Of a stretch of 64,000 nucleotides of DNA, positions 34,670 to 44,061 are shown in pieces. Under the pieces are notes generated by a model that saw only the letters and a program-made list of their open reading frames with translations, ran no database searches and was not told the DNA's origin. Made by a program: the position numbers and the translations under genes. Each line of letters begins with the position of its first letter. Within the stretch, counting starts at the first letter, position 1. Source of the DNA: Mycobacterium sp. E2733 (GTDB lineage: Bacteria > Actinomycetota > Actinomycetes > Mycobacteriales > Mycobacteriaceae); the NCBI RefSeq assembly GCF_001667585.1, contig NZ_LZJZ01000092.1:62001-126000 (forward strand). Direction: 5' to 3'.

Positions 34670-36262
34670 GTGTTTGGCCTCGTCCTGATCGTTGCGCTCG
34701 TCTCCACCGTCATCGTCGGGACGGTCCTCGGCCGGCGCTACCGCGTCGGTCCCCCGGTGCTGCTGATCGTGCTCGGCACGCTGCTGGGCCTGATCCCCAG
34801 TTTCGCCCACGTGCACGTCAACGGCGAGGTCGTGCTGCTGCTGTTCCTGCCGGCGATCCTCTACTGGGAGGGCCTGAACACCAGCTTCCGGGAGATCCGG
34901 GCGAACGCGCGCATCATCGTGTTCCTCAGCGTCGCGTTGGTGATCGCGACGGCGGTCGCGGTGTCGTGGACCGCGCGGGCACTGGGCATGGACTCCCACG
35001 CGGCGGCCGTGTTGGGCGCCGTGCTGTCCCCGACCGACGCCGCCGCCGTGGCCGGCCTGGCCAAGAGGTTGCCACGGCGATCGGTCACCGTGCTCAAGGC
35101 TGAGAGTCTCATCAACGACGGCACGGCCTTGGTCCTGTTCGCCGTCACGGTCCACGTCGCGATCGGTGGAGCCCAAATCACCCCGATCGACCTGGTTGGC
35201 CGTTTCATCGGTTCCTACCTCGGCGGCATCGCCGCCGGACTCCTGGTCGGCGGAGCGGTCACGCTGCTGCGCAAGAGACTTGACGCGCCCCAAGAGGAAG
35301 GGGCGCTGAGCCTACTGACGCCGTTTGCGGCGTTCTTGTTGGCGCAGAGCATGGACTGCAGCGGGGTGGTCGCGGTCATGGTCGCGGCACTAATGCTCGC
35401 CTACGCCGGACCGGTGGTAATTCGCGCGCGATCCCGCCTGCAGGCCTACGCGTTCTGGGACAGCGCGACCTTCCTGCTCAACGGCTCATTGTGGGTCTTC
35501 GTCGGCGTCCAGATACCCGGAGCACTGCGCGGCATAGCCGGCGTGGACGGCGGGATTCGTCACGCGTTGTTCATCGCGCTCGCGGTGACCGCGGTGGTGA
35601 TTCTGTCGCGCATCTTCTGGGGCGAGATCACCGTCCTGCTGATCCGGCTGATCGATCGTCGCGAGGCGCAGCGAGAACGCCGGGTCAGCTGGCGTCAGCG
35701 TTTCGTCACCGCCTGGGCGGGATTCCGCGGGGCCGTGTCGCTTGCGGCGGCGCTGGCCGTCCCGACGACCACGCTCAGCGGCGCGCCATTCCCCGACCGC
35801 AGCCTGCTCATCTTCGTCGTGGTCGTCGTCATCCTCGTGACGGTCCTCGTCCAGGGCACGACGCTGCCGGCCGTGGTGCGCTGGGCGAAGATGCCCGAAG
35901 ACGCGGCCCACGCCGAGGAATTGCAATTGGCTCGCACCCGTGGCGCTCGAGCCGCCCTCGACGCACTGCCGACGGTTGCCGACGAGGTCGGCATCAGCGA
36001 CGACCTACGCCGGCGGCTGCAGAAGGAATACGAAGAGAAGGCCGCGCTGGCCCTCGCCACCGAAAACGACTCGACGAACAGCCACCTCGTCAAGAAGAAG
36101 GATCTCGTTCGTCGGGTGCGGCTGGGCATGCTCGAGCGCAAGCGCCGCGAGATCACCGCGCTGCGCAACGAGAACCTCATCGACGACATCGTCCTGCGCG
36201 AGCTGCAGAACGAGATGGACCTCGAGGAAGTCCAACTGCTCGACGCAGCCGAGAACGAATAG
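34670..36262 (+). CDS. yjcE: CPA1-family Na+/H+ antiporter
   Basis: 530 residues from GTG 34670. About twelve membrane helices and the CPA1 hallmarks: SPTDAAAVAGLAKRLP, with the transport Asp, and ESLINDGTALVLF. A cytosolic helical C-terminal domain of roughly 130 residues (from about 400) is rich in charged residues and probably regulatory. It exchanges Na+ (or K+) for H+ across the inner membrane for pH and salt control. Corresponds by family and context to M. tuberculosis Rv2287. No clear Shine-Dalgarno, so the start may be leaderless or slightly different. Confidence 0.88.
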   Translation: MFGLVLIVALVSTVIVGTVLGRRYRVGPPVLLIVLGTLLGLIPSFAHVHVNGEVVLLLFLPAILYWEGLNTSFREIRANARIIVFLSVALVIATAVAVSWTARALGMDSHAAAVLGAVLSPTDAAAVAGLAKRLPRRSVTVLKAESLINDGTALVLFAVTVHVAIGGAQITPIDLVGRFIGSYLGGIAAGLLVGGAVTLLRKRLDAPQEEGALSLLTPFAAFLLAQSMDCSGVVAVMVAALMLAYAGPVVIRARSRLQAYAFWDSATFLLNGSLWVFVGVQIPGALRGIAGVDGGIRHALFIALAVTAVVILSRIFWGEITVLLIRLIDRREAQRERRVSWRQRFVTAWAGFRGAVSLAAALAVPTTTLSGAPFPDRSLLIFVVVVVILVTVLVQGTTLPAVVRWAKMPEDAAHAEELQLARTRGARAALDALPTVADEVGISDDLRRRLQKEYEEKAALALATENDSTNSHLVKKKDLVRRVRLGMLERKRREITALRNENLIDDIVLRELQNEMDLEEVQLLDAAENE

Positions 36263-36295
36263 GGCCCGTCGGTCTTCGACCGTACAGTCGGCTCC

Positions 36296-37453
36296 ATGTT
36301 GCAGACGGTGGCGATCCGCGGCTACCGCTCGCTGCGTGAGGTGATCCTGCCGCTGGGTGGGCTGTCGCTGGTCACCGGCGCCAACGGCGCCGGCAAGTCC
36401 TCGCTGTACCGCGCGTTGCGGTTGCTGGCCGATTGCGGCCGCGGCGAGGTGATCGCCTCGCTTGCCCGCGAGGGCGGGTTGCAGTCGGCGCTGTGGGCCG
36501 GACCCGAGGAGCTGGAGGACGCCCGCCGGACGGGGAAGGTCGAGGGCACCGTGCGCACCCGGCCGGTATCCCTCGAATTGGGCTTCGCCTCAGACGATTT
36601 CGGATATCTTGTCGACCTCGGCATGCCGCAGATGGCTGGGCCCAACTCGGCCTTTAACCGCGATCCCGAGATCAAGCGGGAAGCGTTGTTCGCCGGGCCG
36701 GTGCTGCGGCCCAGCGCGACGTTGGTGCGCCGGACCCGAGATTTCGCGGAGGTGAGCGCGGACTCGGGCCGCGGGTTCGACGAGTTGTCCCGCTCGTTGC
36801 CCACCTACCGCAGCGTGCTGGCCGAGTACGCCCACCCGCACGCGCTGCCCGAGCTCGCGGCCGTGCGCGAGCGGCTGCGCGGGTGGCGGTTCTACGACGG
36901 CTTCCGCGTCGACGCGGGGGCACCGGCCCGGCACCCGCAGGTGGGAACGCGCACCCCGGTGCTGTCCGATGACGGCAGCGATTTGGCCGCCGCGATCCAG
37001 ACGATCATCGAGGCGGGTTTCGACGACCTCAGCCGCGCCGTAGCCGACGCCTTAGACGGCGCCACGGTTTCGGTCGCCGCTCATGACGGGCTCTTCGACC
37101 TGCAGCTGCGGCAGCGCGGCATGCTGCGGCCGCTCCGCTCGGCGGAATTGTCCGATGGCACACTGCGATTCCTGCTGTGGGCCGCCGCATTGTCGAGCCC
37201 GCAGCCGCCGTCGCTGATGGTGCTCAACGAACCGGAGACCTCGCTGCATCCCGACCTGGTGCGGCCGCTCGCGGGCCTGATCCGCACTGCCGCCGCGCGG
37301 ACGCAGGTCGTGGTGGTCACCCATTCCCGTGCGCTGCTGCAAGCCACCGGCGACGACACAGTCGAGATCGAGCTGTACAAGGAATGGGGCGAGACGCGCG
37401 TGGCCGGTCAGGGGCTGCTGACCACGCCGCCGTGGGACTGGGGCAAGCGCTAG
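36296..37453 (+). CDS. AAA-type ATPase (AAA_21/COG4637-like)
   Basis: 385 residues from ATG 36296, 33 nt after the antiporter. Walker A GANGAGKS (28-35), a signature-like ELSDGTLRFL and Walker B VLNEPETSLHPDL, followed by VVVVTHSRALL, make it an SMC/RecF-like ABC-fold ATPase. No Toprim (OLD) nuclease domain or partner nuclease is attached or adjacent. Stand-alone ATPases of this type are widespread and largely uncharacterised; DNA repair or defence roles are possible but unsupported by context. Confidence 0.82.
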   Translation: MLQTVAIRGYRSLREVILPLGGLSLVTGANGAGKSSLYRALRLLADCGRGEVIASLAREGGLQSALWAGPEELEDARRTGKVEGTVRTRPVSLELGFASDDFGYLVDLGMPQMAGPNSAFNRDPEIKREALFAGPVLRPSATLVRRTRDFAEVSADSGRGFDELSRSLPTYRSVLAEYAHPHALPELAAVRERLRGWRFYDGFRVDAGAPARHPQVGTRTPVLSDDGSDLAAAIQTIIEAGFDDLSRAVADALDGATVSVAAHDGLFDLQLRQRGMLRPLRSAELSDGTLRFLLWAAALSSPQPPSLMVLNEPETSLHPDLVRPLAGLIRTAAARTQVVVVTHSRALLQATGDDTVEIELYKEWGETRVAGQGLLTTPPWDWGKR

Positions 37454-37478
37454 ATTCGCGCTCAGCGTCCCCCGCTTT

Positions 37479-37533
37479 GAGTGTGCGCTCATGGCGGCGT
37501 TTCTCGGCGTGTCACCGCCCTGGGCGCACACTC
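37479..37533. repeat. Long imperfect hairpin with GAGTGTGCGC ends
   Basis: Outer arms GAGTGTGCGC (37479-37488) and GCGCACACTC (37524-37533) are perfect; inner GGCGG / CCGCC extend the stem. It lies 26 nt after the ATPase stop. It may terminate the antiporter-ATPase transcript or be a copy of a dispersed intergenic palindrome; the core GCACACTCG also recurs three-fold near 48.15 kb. Confidence 0.55.
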
Positions 37534-37670
37534 GGTCGCCGACCGGATCAACAAAGCCGAAGGCCCCAAGGCCGACTGAACATGGCCGGTCCGGCGGAAT
37601 TCATAGACTGTTCAGGCCAGCGCCAAGTCCACATTGTTGAATGCACACGCACACCGCGTGTCCTCACGTT

Positions 37671-38816
37671 ATGCGCGTTGTACAGGTCGCCAATTTCTAT
37701 GGCCCTCGCTCCGGCGGCCTTCGTACCGCGGTGGACCGGCTGGGGGCCGAATATTGTGCCGGCGGGCACGAGGTCTTCCTGATCGTTCCCGGTCAGCGTG
37801 CCGAGCGCAGCCGGCTGCACACCGGCGTGGTGCGAATCACGCTGCCCGCCCGGTTGATTCCCCTCACCGGCGGCTACCGCGCGGTGCTGCCGGGACCGGT
37901 CAAGGCGCTGCTGGAGGCGTTACGGCCGGACGCGCTCGAGGTCTCCGACCGCCTCACATTGCGGTCACTGGGCCGGTGGGGCCGCGACCATGGCGCCACG
38001 ACGGTCATGATCTCCCACGAGCGGCTGGATCGGCTTGTGGGACAGATTCTTCCGCGCCGCGCCGCGGTGAGGTTCGCCGATCTGGCCAACGCGCGGACCG
38101 CGGCCGATTACGACACGGTGGTGTGCACCACCGGTTTCGCGCGTGAGGAATTCGACCGCATCGGCGCGATGAACACCGTGACCGTCCCGCTGGGCGTGGA
38201 TCTGAGAACGTTCCACCCGCGGAAGCACTCGTACCTGGTGCGGCGGCGCTGGGCCACCCCGACACAGCTGCTGGTGGTCCACTGCGGCCGGCTGTCGGTG
38301 GAAAAGCGGGTCGACCGCAGCATCGACGCGATCGGCGAGCTGCGCCACGCCGGCGTCGATGCCCGGCTCGTCATCGTGGGTGAGGGCCCGCTGCGGGCCA
38401 GGCTGGAGCGACAGGCCGCCCGGCTGCCGGTGGACTTCACCGGCTTCGTCTCCGATCGGCACACGGTGGCCGGGCTGCTGGCCTCGGCCGACGTGACGCT
38501 GGCACCCGGGCCGCACGAGACCTTCGGGCTCGCCGCTCTGGAGTCGCTGGCCTGCGGGACACCGGCCGTGGTCTCGCGCACCTCGGCGTTGACCGAGATC
38601 ATCACCTCGGACAGCGGCGCTTCGGCGGACAACCACCCGGCCGCCATCGCGCGGGCGGTCAGCGCCGTCACCAGCCGTCCCGAGCACCACCGTCGCGTCT
38701 CCGCCCGACGTCGCGCCGAGGACTTCACCTGGCACCGGGCGGCGGCGGGCATGCTGGCCACGTTGGGGGCGCCCGCCTTGGACGTGGACCCTGGGGACGC
38801 CGAGCACACTGCTTAG
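37671..38816 (+). CDS. pimC: GT4 mannosyltransferase, PimC-like
   Basis: 381 residues from ATG 37671 (MRVVQVANFYGPRSGG); ATG 37641 would add ten residues. A GT-B fold with N-terminal acceptor half, VVHCGRLSVEKRVDRS at the start of the donor half, and the EX7E motif in HETFGLAALE that binds GDP-mannose. Sequence and length match PimC, reported to add the third mannose to phosphatidylinositol mannosides in M. tuberculosis CDC1551 but absent from H37Rv, as recalled. Acts on the cytosolic face of the membrane. The stop overlaps that of the convergent membrane-protein gene. Confidence 0.78.
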   Translation: MRVVQVANFYGPRSGGLRTAVDRLGAEYCAGGHEVFLIVPGQRAERSRLHTGVVRITLPARLIPLTGGYRAVLPGPVKALLEALRPDALEVSDRLTLRSLGRWGRDHGATTVMISHERLDRLVGQILPRRAAVRFADLANARTAADYDTVVCTTGFAREEFDRIGAMNTVTVPLGVDLRTFHPRKHSYLVRRRWATPTQLLVVHCGRLSVEKRVDRSIDAIGELRHAGVDARLVIVGEGPLRARLERQAARLPVDFTGFVSDRHTVAGLLASADVTLAPGPHETFGLAALESLACGTPAVVSRTSALTEIITSDSGASADNHPAAIARAVSAVTSRPEHHRRVSARRRAEDFTWHRAAAGMLATLGAPALDVDPGDAEHTA

Positions 38817-39244
38817 TCGCTTTCGGGCCGCTCGGGCTTCCAGCCGACATACGTCAAGTACAGCCCGGCGGACGCGAGGCAGGCGAACAAGACCCAGATC
38901 GCTACGGACATACCCGAGGTGTAGATCGCGTCACCGGCCGCGTCGTAGGCCCGGGGCACCGTCAACAACAGCAGCCCGCGAATCACAAAGAACCAGCCCA
39001 CGCCCGACACAATGACGGCCGCGAGGCTGCGCCAATACTGGTGAAACGCGATGATGAAAATTCCGCCCATCAACAGGAGCGCCCCATAAAGCCAGGGCCA
39101 CATGGGATTTGCCTTGAACTCGGTGAACAGCTCACGCATGTATGAGCCGCGCACCGCCACCGTGATGGGCACGATCGTGAGGTACGGGCCGAGCACACGG
39201 GCGAACATGCGGGTGCGGGTCTGCGATTGCTCGGGAGTGCTCAT
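38813..39244 (-). CDS. Four-helix integral membrane protein
   Basis: 143 residues from ATG 39244. Hydrophobic segments at about 17-35, 50-68, 72-92 and 110-131 predict four membrane helices with both ends cytosolic; the tail is charged (WKPERPESD). I do not recognise the family. It lies downstream of the DapB-fold gene on the same strand (153 nt gap) and overlaps the pimC stop by 4 nt. Confidence 0.7.
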   Translation of the reverse strand: MSTPEQSQTRTRMFARVLGPYLTIVPITVAVRGSYMRELFTEFKANPMWPWLYGALLLMGGIFIIAFHQYWRSLAAVIVSGVGWFFVIRGLLLLTVPRAYDAAGDAIYTSGMSVAIWVLFACLASAGLYLTYVGWKPERPESD

Positions 39245-39397
39245 TGGCCGTTGAACTCCTTAAAAGTCGGAGGCCGCCCACGATCCGGGTGGGTACGGCG
39301 GAACCGTGGCGGTGAAGGCGCCGTCGGTACCGCCGTCGCGATAGCCAACGCGACCGCCATACAACCGGTCACACCTTGCCGCGCCACGATGCCTCGC

Positions 39398-40483
39398 TTA
39401 CCCATGAGACTTTCCGGCAATCGGGTACGCATCCGCGCCGACGACGATGTCCAGCGCGCTGAGAATGCCAGGGTGCGCCGCACAGACGGCAGGAATCGCA
39501 TTGAGCACACGGGCAGCGGTGGCGGCTGAACCAGGCAAGTCTCCGCCGTTGAGTGCGAAATCAACCTGTACCGGGGGATTACCATCGATCATGATTCGGC
39601 TCAGCCGGCGAGTAGCGCTGCCGGCCGCAATCGCCGGCTGCCAGTCTTCGACCGGTTCGTCCGGCATCGACCAGATCGACGAGAACTGCACGCGCGGCTC
39701 GCCGTCGACGATGCCCTCGAATCGCATGCGCACACTGGCGACCGTGCCGGGCGAGATCTCCCCCGCGTCTAAGCTGTAGTGGCGTTCCGCAGGTGCGACG
39801 TCCCGCCGCTCCCTGATGTCGTCGATGGTCCAGCCGAGGCCCTGCGCCAGGAGGCGTAACGCCGGGGCGATGTGGCCGATCATCGCTCCGGGACGGTACA
39901 TCTCGGCATCTTCTTCCGGTGTGCGCCCGAAGCCGAACATCGCGAAGAACCCCGGAACTCGATACGCACCGCAGGGAATGCGTTCCTGAATGGACACTTT
40001 CATCGGCGACGCGCTCATGCTCGCCGCGTGCACGGCAAGGATGTCGCTGGTGAAACCGGGTGCAATGCCCGTCGCGAATAAGGAGCTGTTGCCATCCCGG
40101 CACGCCGCTTCGAGCTTCCTGCGCGCAACATCATCGAGCGAGGCGGGATGGAACAGCGCCAAAAACGACGGTGTGACAACGTTCTTCCCACTTGCCAGAA
40201 TTTTGCACAGTTGGTCAACGACGTCGTTGGCGTCGCGACCGGCGACCGCGGCGAAGTAGGTGACGCAGTCGGCATCAGGGACAAGGAAATCGTCCAAGCT
40301 GTCGAGAGCCTCGACACCGGCCGGAGACTCTCCGACAAGATCGCCGGAATCCCGACCCACCTTGTCGCGGCTGTGAACGAGGTGCCCGACCAATTGGAAC
40401 CGTGGCGATCGAAGAATCTGTCGCAAGGCGATGGAACCGGTGTAGCCGGTACCCACGTGTGCTACCCGAAGTCTCTCGCCCAC
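39398..40483 (-). CDS. DapB-fold NAD(P)-dependent dehydrogenase
   Basis: 361 residues from GTG 40483. A Rossmann start VAHVGTGYTGSIALRQI is followed by a dihydrodipicolinate-reductase-like C-terminal domain (ATGIAPGFTSDIL ... RVLNAIPAVCAAHPGI). True DapB is about 245-270 residues and has a HHxxKxDxPSGTA motif, which is missing, so this belongs to the longer amine/2,4-diaminopentanoate dehydrogenase-like group. A paralogue lies at 52380-53477 and a remnant at 52091-52222. Substrate unknown. Confidence 0.82.
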   Translation of the reverse strand: MGERLRVAHVGTGYTGSIALRQILRSPRFQLVGHLVHSRDKVGRDSGDLVGESPAGVEALDSLDDFLVPDADCVTYFAAVAGRDANDVVDQLCKILASGKNVVTPSFLALFHPASLDDVARRKLEAACRDGNSSLFATGIAPGFTSDILAVHAASMSASPMKVSIQERIPCGAYRVPGFFAMFGFGRTPEEDAEMYRPGAMIGHIAPALRLLAQGLGWTIDDIRERRDVAPAERHYSLDAGEISPGTVASVRMRFEGIVDGEPRVQFSSIWSMPDEPVEDWQPAIAAGSATRRLSRIMIDGNPPVQVDFALNGGDLPGSAATAARVLNAIPAVCAAHPGILSALDIVVGADAYPIAGKSHG

Positions 40484-40595
40484 TGCGACTCCCGTTGGCT
40501 CAGTCGTACGTCAGGAGATTACGCCGCCGTTTGCTGATGAGGAACGTGTTCGAGCGGCCGCTAGGCTCGGTGCAAACGATCAGGGAGGCTAATCG

Positions 40596-41450
40596 GTGAA
40601 ATCCCGAGACCAGGTGTTGATCACCGTCACGGAGTTGGCTGACCTCATCGAGGCCGGCGATCCGGTGAGCATCCTCGACGTCCGGTGGCGGCTCGATGAG
40701 CCGGACGGGCGGCCGGCGTACCTGGCCGGGCACATACCGGCCTCGGTGTATGCGTCCCTCGAGGACGAACTCAGCGATCACGCGATCGCCGGACGCGGTC
40801 GTCACCCGCTGCCGTCGGGAAGCGATCTGCAGCTCGCGGCCCGCCGCTGGGGAATCCGGGAGGACGTGCCGGTCGTGGTCTATGACGACTGGAACCGTGC
40901 CGGTTCGGCGCGCGCCTGGTGGGTGTTGACGGCGGCCGGCCTGCCCAACGTCCGCATCCTCGACGGCGGCCTGGCCGCCTGGCGAGCGGCCGGACGCGGC
41001 CTGGAAACGGGGCAGGTGACACCGCAGCCCGGCAATGTGACTGTGCCGCATGATGATCTGTACGCCGGAAGCCGACCCACCCTGACGGCCGAGCAAGCCG
41101 GCGACGGCGACGTGACGCTGCTCGACGCGCGGGCGCCCGAACGCTTCCGCGGCGAGGTCGAACCGCTCGATCCCGCCGCCGGGCACATCCCCGGCGCCAC
41201 GAACCTGCCCAGCACCGCCGTCCTGGCCGCCGACGGCACGTTCGTCGGCGAACAGGTGCTCAATCAAGTCCTGGCCGAACGCGGCGTCGATCACGGCGGC
41301 CCGCTCGCCGCCTACTGCGGCTCGGGCGTGACCGCCAGCGTCACGGTCGCCGCGCTCGCGGCGCTGGGTCGCGAGGCGGCGCTGTTTCCGGGGTCCTGGT
41401 CCGAGTGGTGTTCGGACCCGGCCCGCGCGGTCGCCCGCGGCCCCGAGTAG
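40596..41450 (+). CDS. sseB: Tandem-rhodanese sulfurtransferase SseB
   Basis: 284 residues from GTG 40596. Two rhodanese domains: an inactive N-terminal one (SILDVRWRLDEPDGRPAYLA, GHIPASVYASL) and a catalytic C-terminal one with Cys241 in the loop CGSGVT. It transfers sulfane sulfur from thiosulfate or mercaptopyruvate to a thiol acceptor. Corresponds by context and motif to M. tuberculosis Rv2291. Divergent from the DapB-fold gene. Confidence 0.88.
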   Translation: MKSRDQVLITVTELADLIEAGDPVSILDVRWRLDEPDGRPAYLAGHIPASVYASLEDELSDHAIAGRGRHPLPSGSDLQLAARRWGIREDVPVVVYDDWNRAGSARAWWVLTAAGLPNVRILDGGLAAWRAAGRGLETGQVTPQPGNVTVPHDDLYAGSRPTLTAEQAGDGDVTLLDARAPERFRGEVEPLDPAAGHIPGATNLPSTAVLAADGTFVGEQVLNQVLAERGVDHGGPLAAYCGSGVTASVTVAALAALGREAALFPGSWSEWCSDPARAVARGPE

Positions 41451-41453
41451 CGA

Positions 41454-42332
41454 TCACACACCGCGCCAGAGCCGCAGGAAGGCGGCGGTCACCCGGGCGG
41501 CGTTGTTCGCCGCGATCCGCTTGTAGCAGAAGAATTGAAACGGAAAGCCCGGCAGGTGAAGCGGATCGCCCGGGCCATCCGTAATGCCCCGGATGCCCAG
41601 GAAGGGGACACCGTGCGCATCGGCGACGGCCTGCGCCGCCGCTGTCTCCATGTCCGTCGCATCGAAGGCCGGGTCCGACGTCGCGACGATGTTCAGGTTG
41701 CTGATCAGCGCGCTTCTGACCCAGCGGCCCGCCGCCTGCCGGAAGTTACCGGTATACCGCAGCGACCGATCGGGCGCGCGGCGAGGCTGGCAACCGAAAA
41801 CGTCGCCGCCGTTCGGGATGCACGGGAATGCCACGCCGTTGTTGTTGTCCCAACTGCAGCCGTCGCCGCCGACGACGACTCGCGGCCGGCGCCGCAGGTC
41901 GATCCTGCGGACGACGCTTTCCAATGCGACGGAGAGCTTCTCGGCCGCGGCCAGCATGGCGGGATCAACCGGGCGAAACGTCGTGCCGTTATCCAGTGTC
42001 CAGCGCGCCGGTACGGCCACGTCCGCGATGCGGGTGCGTGCCGCCCCGCCCGCAACCCCCGAAAACACCACCGCCCCAATGCCAACGGCGGATCCGCGCG
42101 TGAAGCAATCCAAGGCGGCCTCGGTGGTGTCGGCGGCGTTCACCAAGCCGATGCCGGTCATCGCCACGATCACCTTCTTACCGGCGATCACGCCGAGATA
42201 GAAGTGCCGCCGGTCGGCCACGACCACCGGATCGGGGTCAAGCGTAGTGTGCGACAGCACCGCGTCGGCTTCGGCCGGTAAGGCGGACAGCACCAACGTG
42301 CGCCGTTCACCGCGATCCGCACCGCCACCCAT
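41454..42332 (-). CDS. Phosphorylase-superfamily nucleosidase-like protein
   Basis: 292 residues from ATG 42332. LVLSALPAEADAVL and VAMTGIGLVNAADTTEAAL match the start of MTA/SAH nucleosidase-type proteins (PNP_UDP_1), and DMETAAAQAVADAHGVPFLGIRG carries the ribose-binding Met-Glu and the purine-site strand. The insert between them is longer than in Mtn. The frame stays open to 42515 but that part is not protein-like; related mycobacterial proteins may have an export signal here, and none is seen. Likely cleaves a purine nucleoside; the specific substrate is not clear. Confidence 0.72.
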   Translation of the reverse strand: MGGGADRGERRTLVLSALPAEADAVLSHTTLDPDPVVVADRRHFYLGVIAGKKVIVAMTGIGLVNAADTTEAALDCFTRGSAVGIGAVVFSGVAGGAARTRIADVAVPARWTLDNGTTFRPVDPAMLAAAEKLSVALESVVRRIDLRRRPRVVVGGDGCSWDNNNGVAFPCIPNGGDVFGCQPRRAPDRSLRYTGNFRQAAGRWVRSALISNLNIVATSDPAFDATDMETAAAQAVADAHGVPFLGIRGITDGPGDPLHLPGFPFQFFCYKRIAANNAARVTAAFLRLWRGV

Positions 42333-42473
42333 CGACCCAGTAAACGCCCCACAACCACGGGCGGGGAGGACTTGGGCACGGCTTTGCGAATTCCGGCCCT
42401 TCGCGAGCGGGCCAGCGGCTAGTCTCAGCGGCGTTGCGGGCAACCCGGGGGCGCGCGACAGAGGAGCACGCTC

Positions 42474-43271
42474 ATGCTCGAAGTGATCGACAGAACGCCG
42501 CGCCGTGAATCCCACGAGCCGCCGGTGCTATTCGTCCACGGCGCGTGGCATGGCGCCTGGTGTTGGGACGAGTATTTCCTGGACTTCTTCGCGGACAAGG
42601 GCCATCGTACGTTGGCGCTGAGCCTTCGCGGTCACGGAAAGAGCCCGGCTCCCAAGTCGATGCGGTTCTGTTCGATCGCGGACTTCGTCGCCGACGTCGC
42701 CGCGGTCGCCGACGGCCTTTCCGAACGACCGGTGGTAGTCGGACACTCCATGGGCGGCTTCGTCGTCCAGAAATACTTGGAGTCACACGACGCTGCGGCC
42801 GCCGTGCTGCTCGCGTCGGTACCCCCGAACGGAATTCGCGGATTCTTGGCCCGCAGGTTCAGGCGACACCCGTGGTACACCGCCAGCGGCCTGGCCCGGA
42901 CCAGGTCATTGCGCGGTGTCGGCGGCACACCGGAATTGGCCCGCGAAACGTTCTTCTCGCAGTCGCACTCCGAAGCCGACGTGGCGCGCTATGCCGCCGA
43001 ACTCTGCGAGGAGTACGCCCTGAAGATCGCGATCGACATGTTGTGGCTCGACCTGGCCAGACCCCACCTCGTCAGCACCCCGATGTTGGTGTTGGGGGCC
43101 GAAGACGATGTGTGCTTCACCCCACGGGAAGTCCGTGCGACCGCGGCCGCCTACCACACCGAAGCGGAAATCTTCCCTAAGATGAGCCACGACATGATGC
43201 TCGACCCTGGGTGGCGCGCCGTCGCCGAAAGAATCCACGCGTGGCTCCAAACGTGTGTGCCCACACGGTGA
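42474..43271 (+). CDS. Alpha/beta hydrolase
   Basis: 265 residues from ATG 42474 (AGAGGAGC upstream). Core motifs: VLFVHGAWHGAWCW oxyanion strand, elbow GHSMGG with Ser92, a late Asp in LVLGAEDDVCFTP and His in KMSHDMMLDP. Resembles small esterase / C-C hydrolase / methylesterase-type proteins. First gene of a five-kb plus-strand catabolic-looking operon with SDR, LLM and EthD-like genes. Substrate unknown. Confidence 0.85.
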   Translation: MLEVIDRTPRRESHEPPVLFVHGAWHGAWCWDEYFLDFFADKGHRTLALSLRGHGKSPAPKSMRFCSIADFVADVAAVADGLSERPVVVGHSMGGFVVQKYLESHDAAAAVLLASVPPNGIRGFLARRFRRHPWYTASGLARTRSLRGVGGTPELARETFFSQSHSEADVARYAAELCEEYALKIAIDMLWLDLARPHLVSTPMLVLGAEDDVCFTPREVRATAAAYHTEAEIFPKMSHDMMLDPGWRAVAERIHAWLQTCVPTR

Positions 43272-43278
43272 CTGCGTA

Positions 43279-44061
43279 ATGGCCGGCCGGCTTGACGGCA
43301 AGGTCGCGATCATCACCGGGGCGAGCACCGGCCTGGGGCCCGTGCTGGGCTCGCTGTTCGTCCGGGAGGGCGCCAAGGTGCTGTTGGCCGCCCGACGCGA
43401 AGAGCTGGTTCGCGAGGCCGCCCACGCGGCCGGTCCAGGAGCCATCGCGATGCGCGCGGATGTCACCGACGAACATGACGTCGCGGCCATGGTGGCGCGA
43501 GCCGTCGCCGAATTCGGCCAGGTCGACATCCTGTGCAACAACGCCGCCTCGCCCGGCCGGGACCGCTGGATCTGGGAGCAGACCCTGGACAACTGGAACG
43601 CCACGATCGCCATCGACGTCACCGCGGCGATGCTGTGCACCCGGGAAGTGCTCAACCAGTCGATGATGGCGCGCCGTCGCGGTGTCATCCTCAACTTCTC
43701 CTCCACGGCAGGCTATTCCGGCATCGTCCGCAAGAGCCACTACGTCACCGCCAAGGCGTCCCTTCGGGCGTTCACCAAGACCGTCGCGCTCGAGGTCGGC
43801 CCCTACGGCATCCGGTGCAATTGCATCGTGCCCGGCGCCATCGACACCGAGCTGTGGCGGCAATGGGTGCAACGCACGGCCGACGAGCGCGGAGTCGACT
43901 TCGCCACCCAGCGCGATAAAGCCGTCAAAGGCGTTGCCTTACAGGATATCTCCACACCCGAAGATGTCGCCAATTTGGCGTTGTTCCTGGCCAGCGACGA
44001 AAGCCGAACCATCACCGGCCAATCGATCCCCGTCGACGCCGGAGGGTACATGCAGGGATGA
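43279..44061 (+). CDS. SDR family oxidoreductase
   Basis: 260 residues from ATG 43279, 8 nt after the hydrolase. Glycine loop TGASTGLG, NNAA, FSSTAG Ser and Tyr155/Lys159 (YVTAK), the classical SDR set. The loop GASTGLGPVLG and end VDAGGYMQG fit 3-oxoacyl/hydroxy-lipid or steroid dehydrogenase-like enzymes. The TGA overlaps the LLM gene start (ATGA), indicating translational coupling. Confidence 0.87.
   Translation: MAGRLDGKVAIITGASTGLGPVLGSLFVREGAKVLLAARREELVREAAHAAGPGAIAMRADVTDEHDVAAMVARAVAEFGQVDILCNNAASPGRDRWIWEQTLDNWNATIAIDVTAAMLCTREVLNQSMMARRRGVILNFSSTAGYSGIVRKSHYVTAKASLRAFTKTVALEVGPYGIRCNCIVPGAIDTELWRQWVQRTADERGVDFATQRDKAVKGVALQDISTPEDVANLALFLASDESRTITGQSIPVDAGGYMQG

Noticed and set aside
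36296..37453. OLD-family or retron-type defence system
   Set aside because: The ATPase has no Toprim domain and no adjacent nuclease, reverse transcriptase or toxin gene, so a defence call is not supported.
39398..40483. True dihydrodipicolinate reductase (dapB)
   Set aside because: The protein is about 100 residues too long and lacks the HHxxKxDxPSGTA motif of lysine-pathway DapB.
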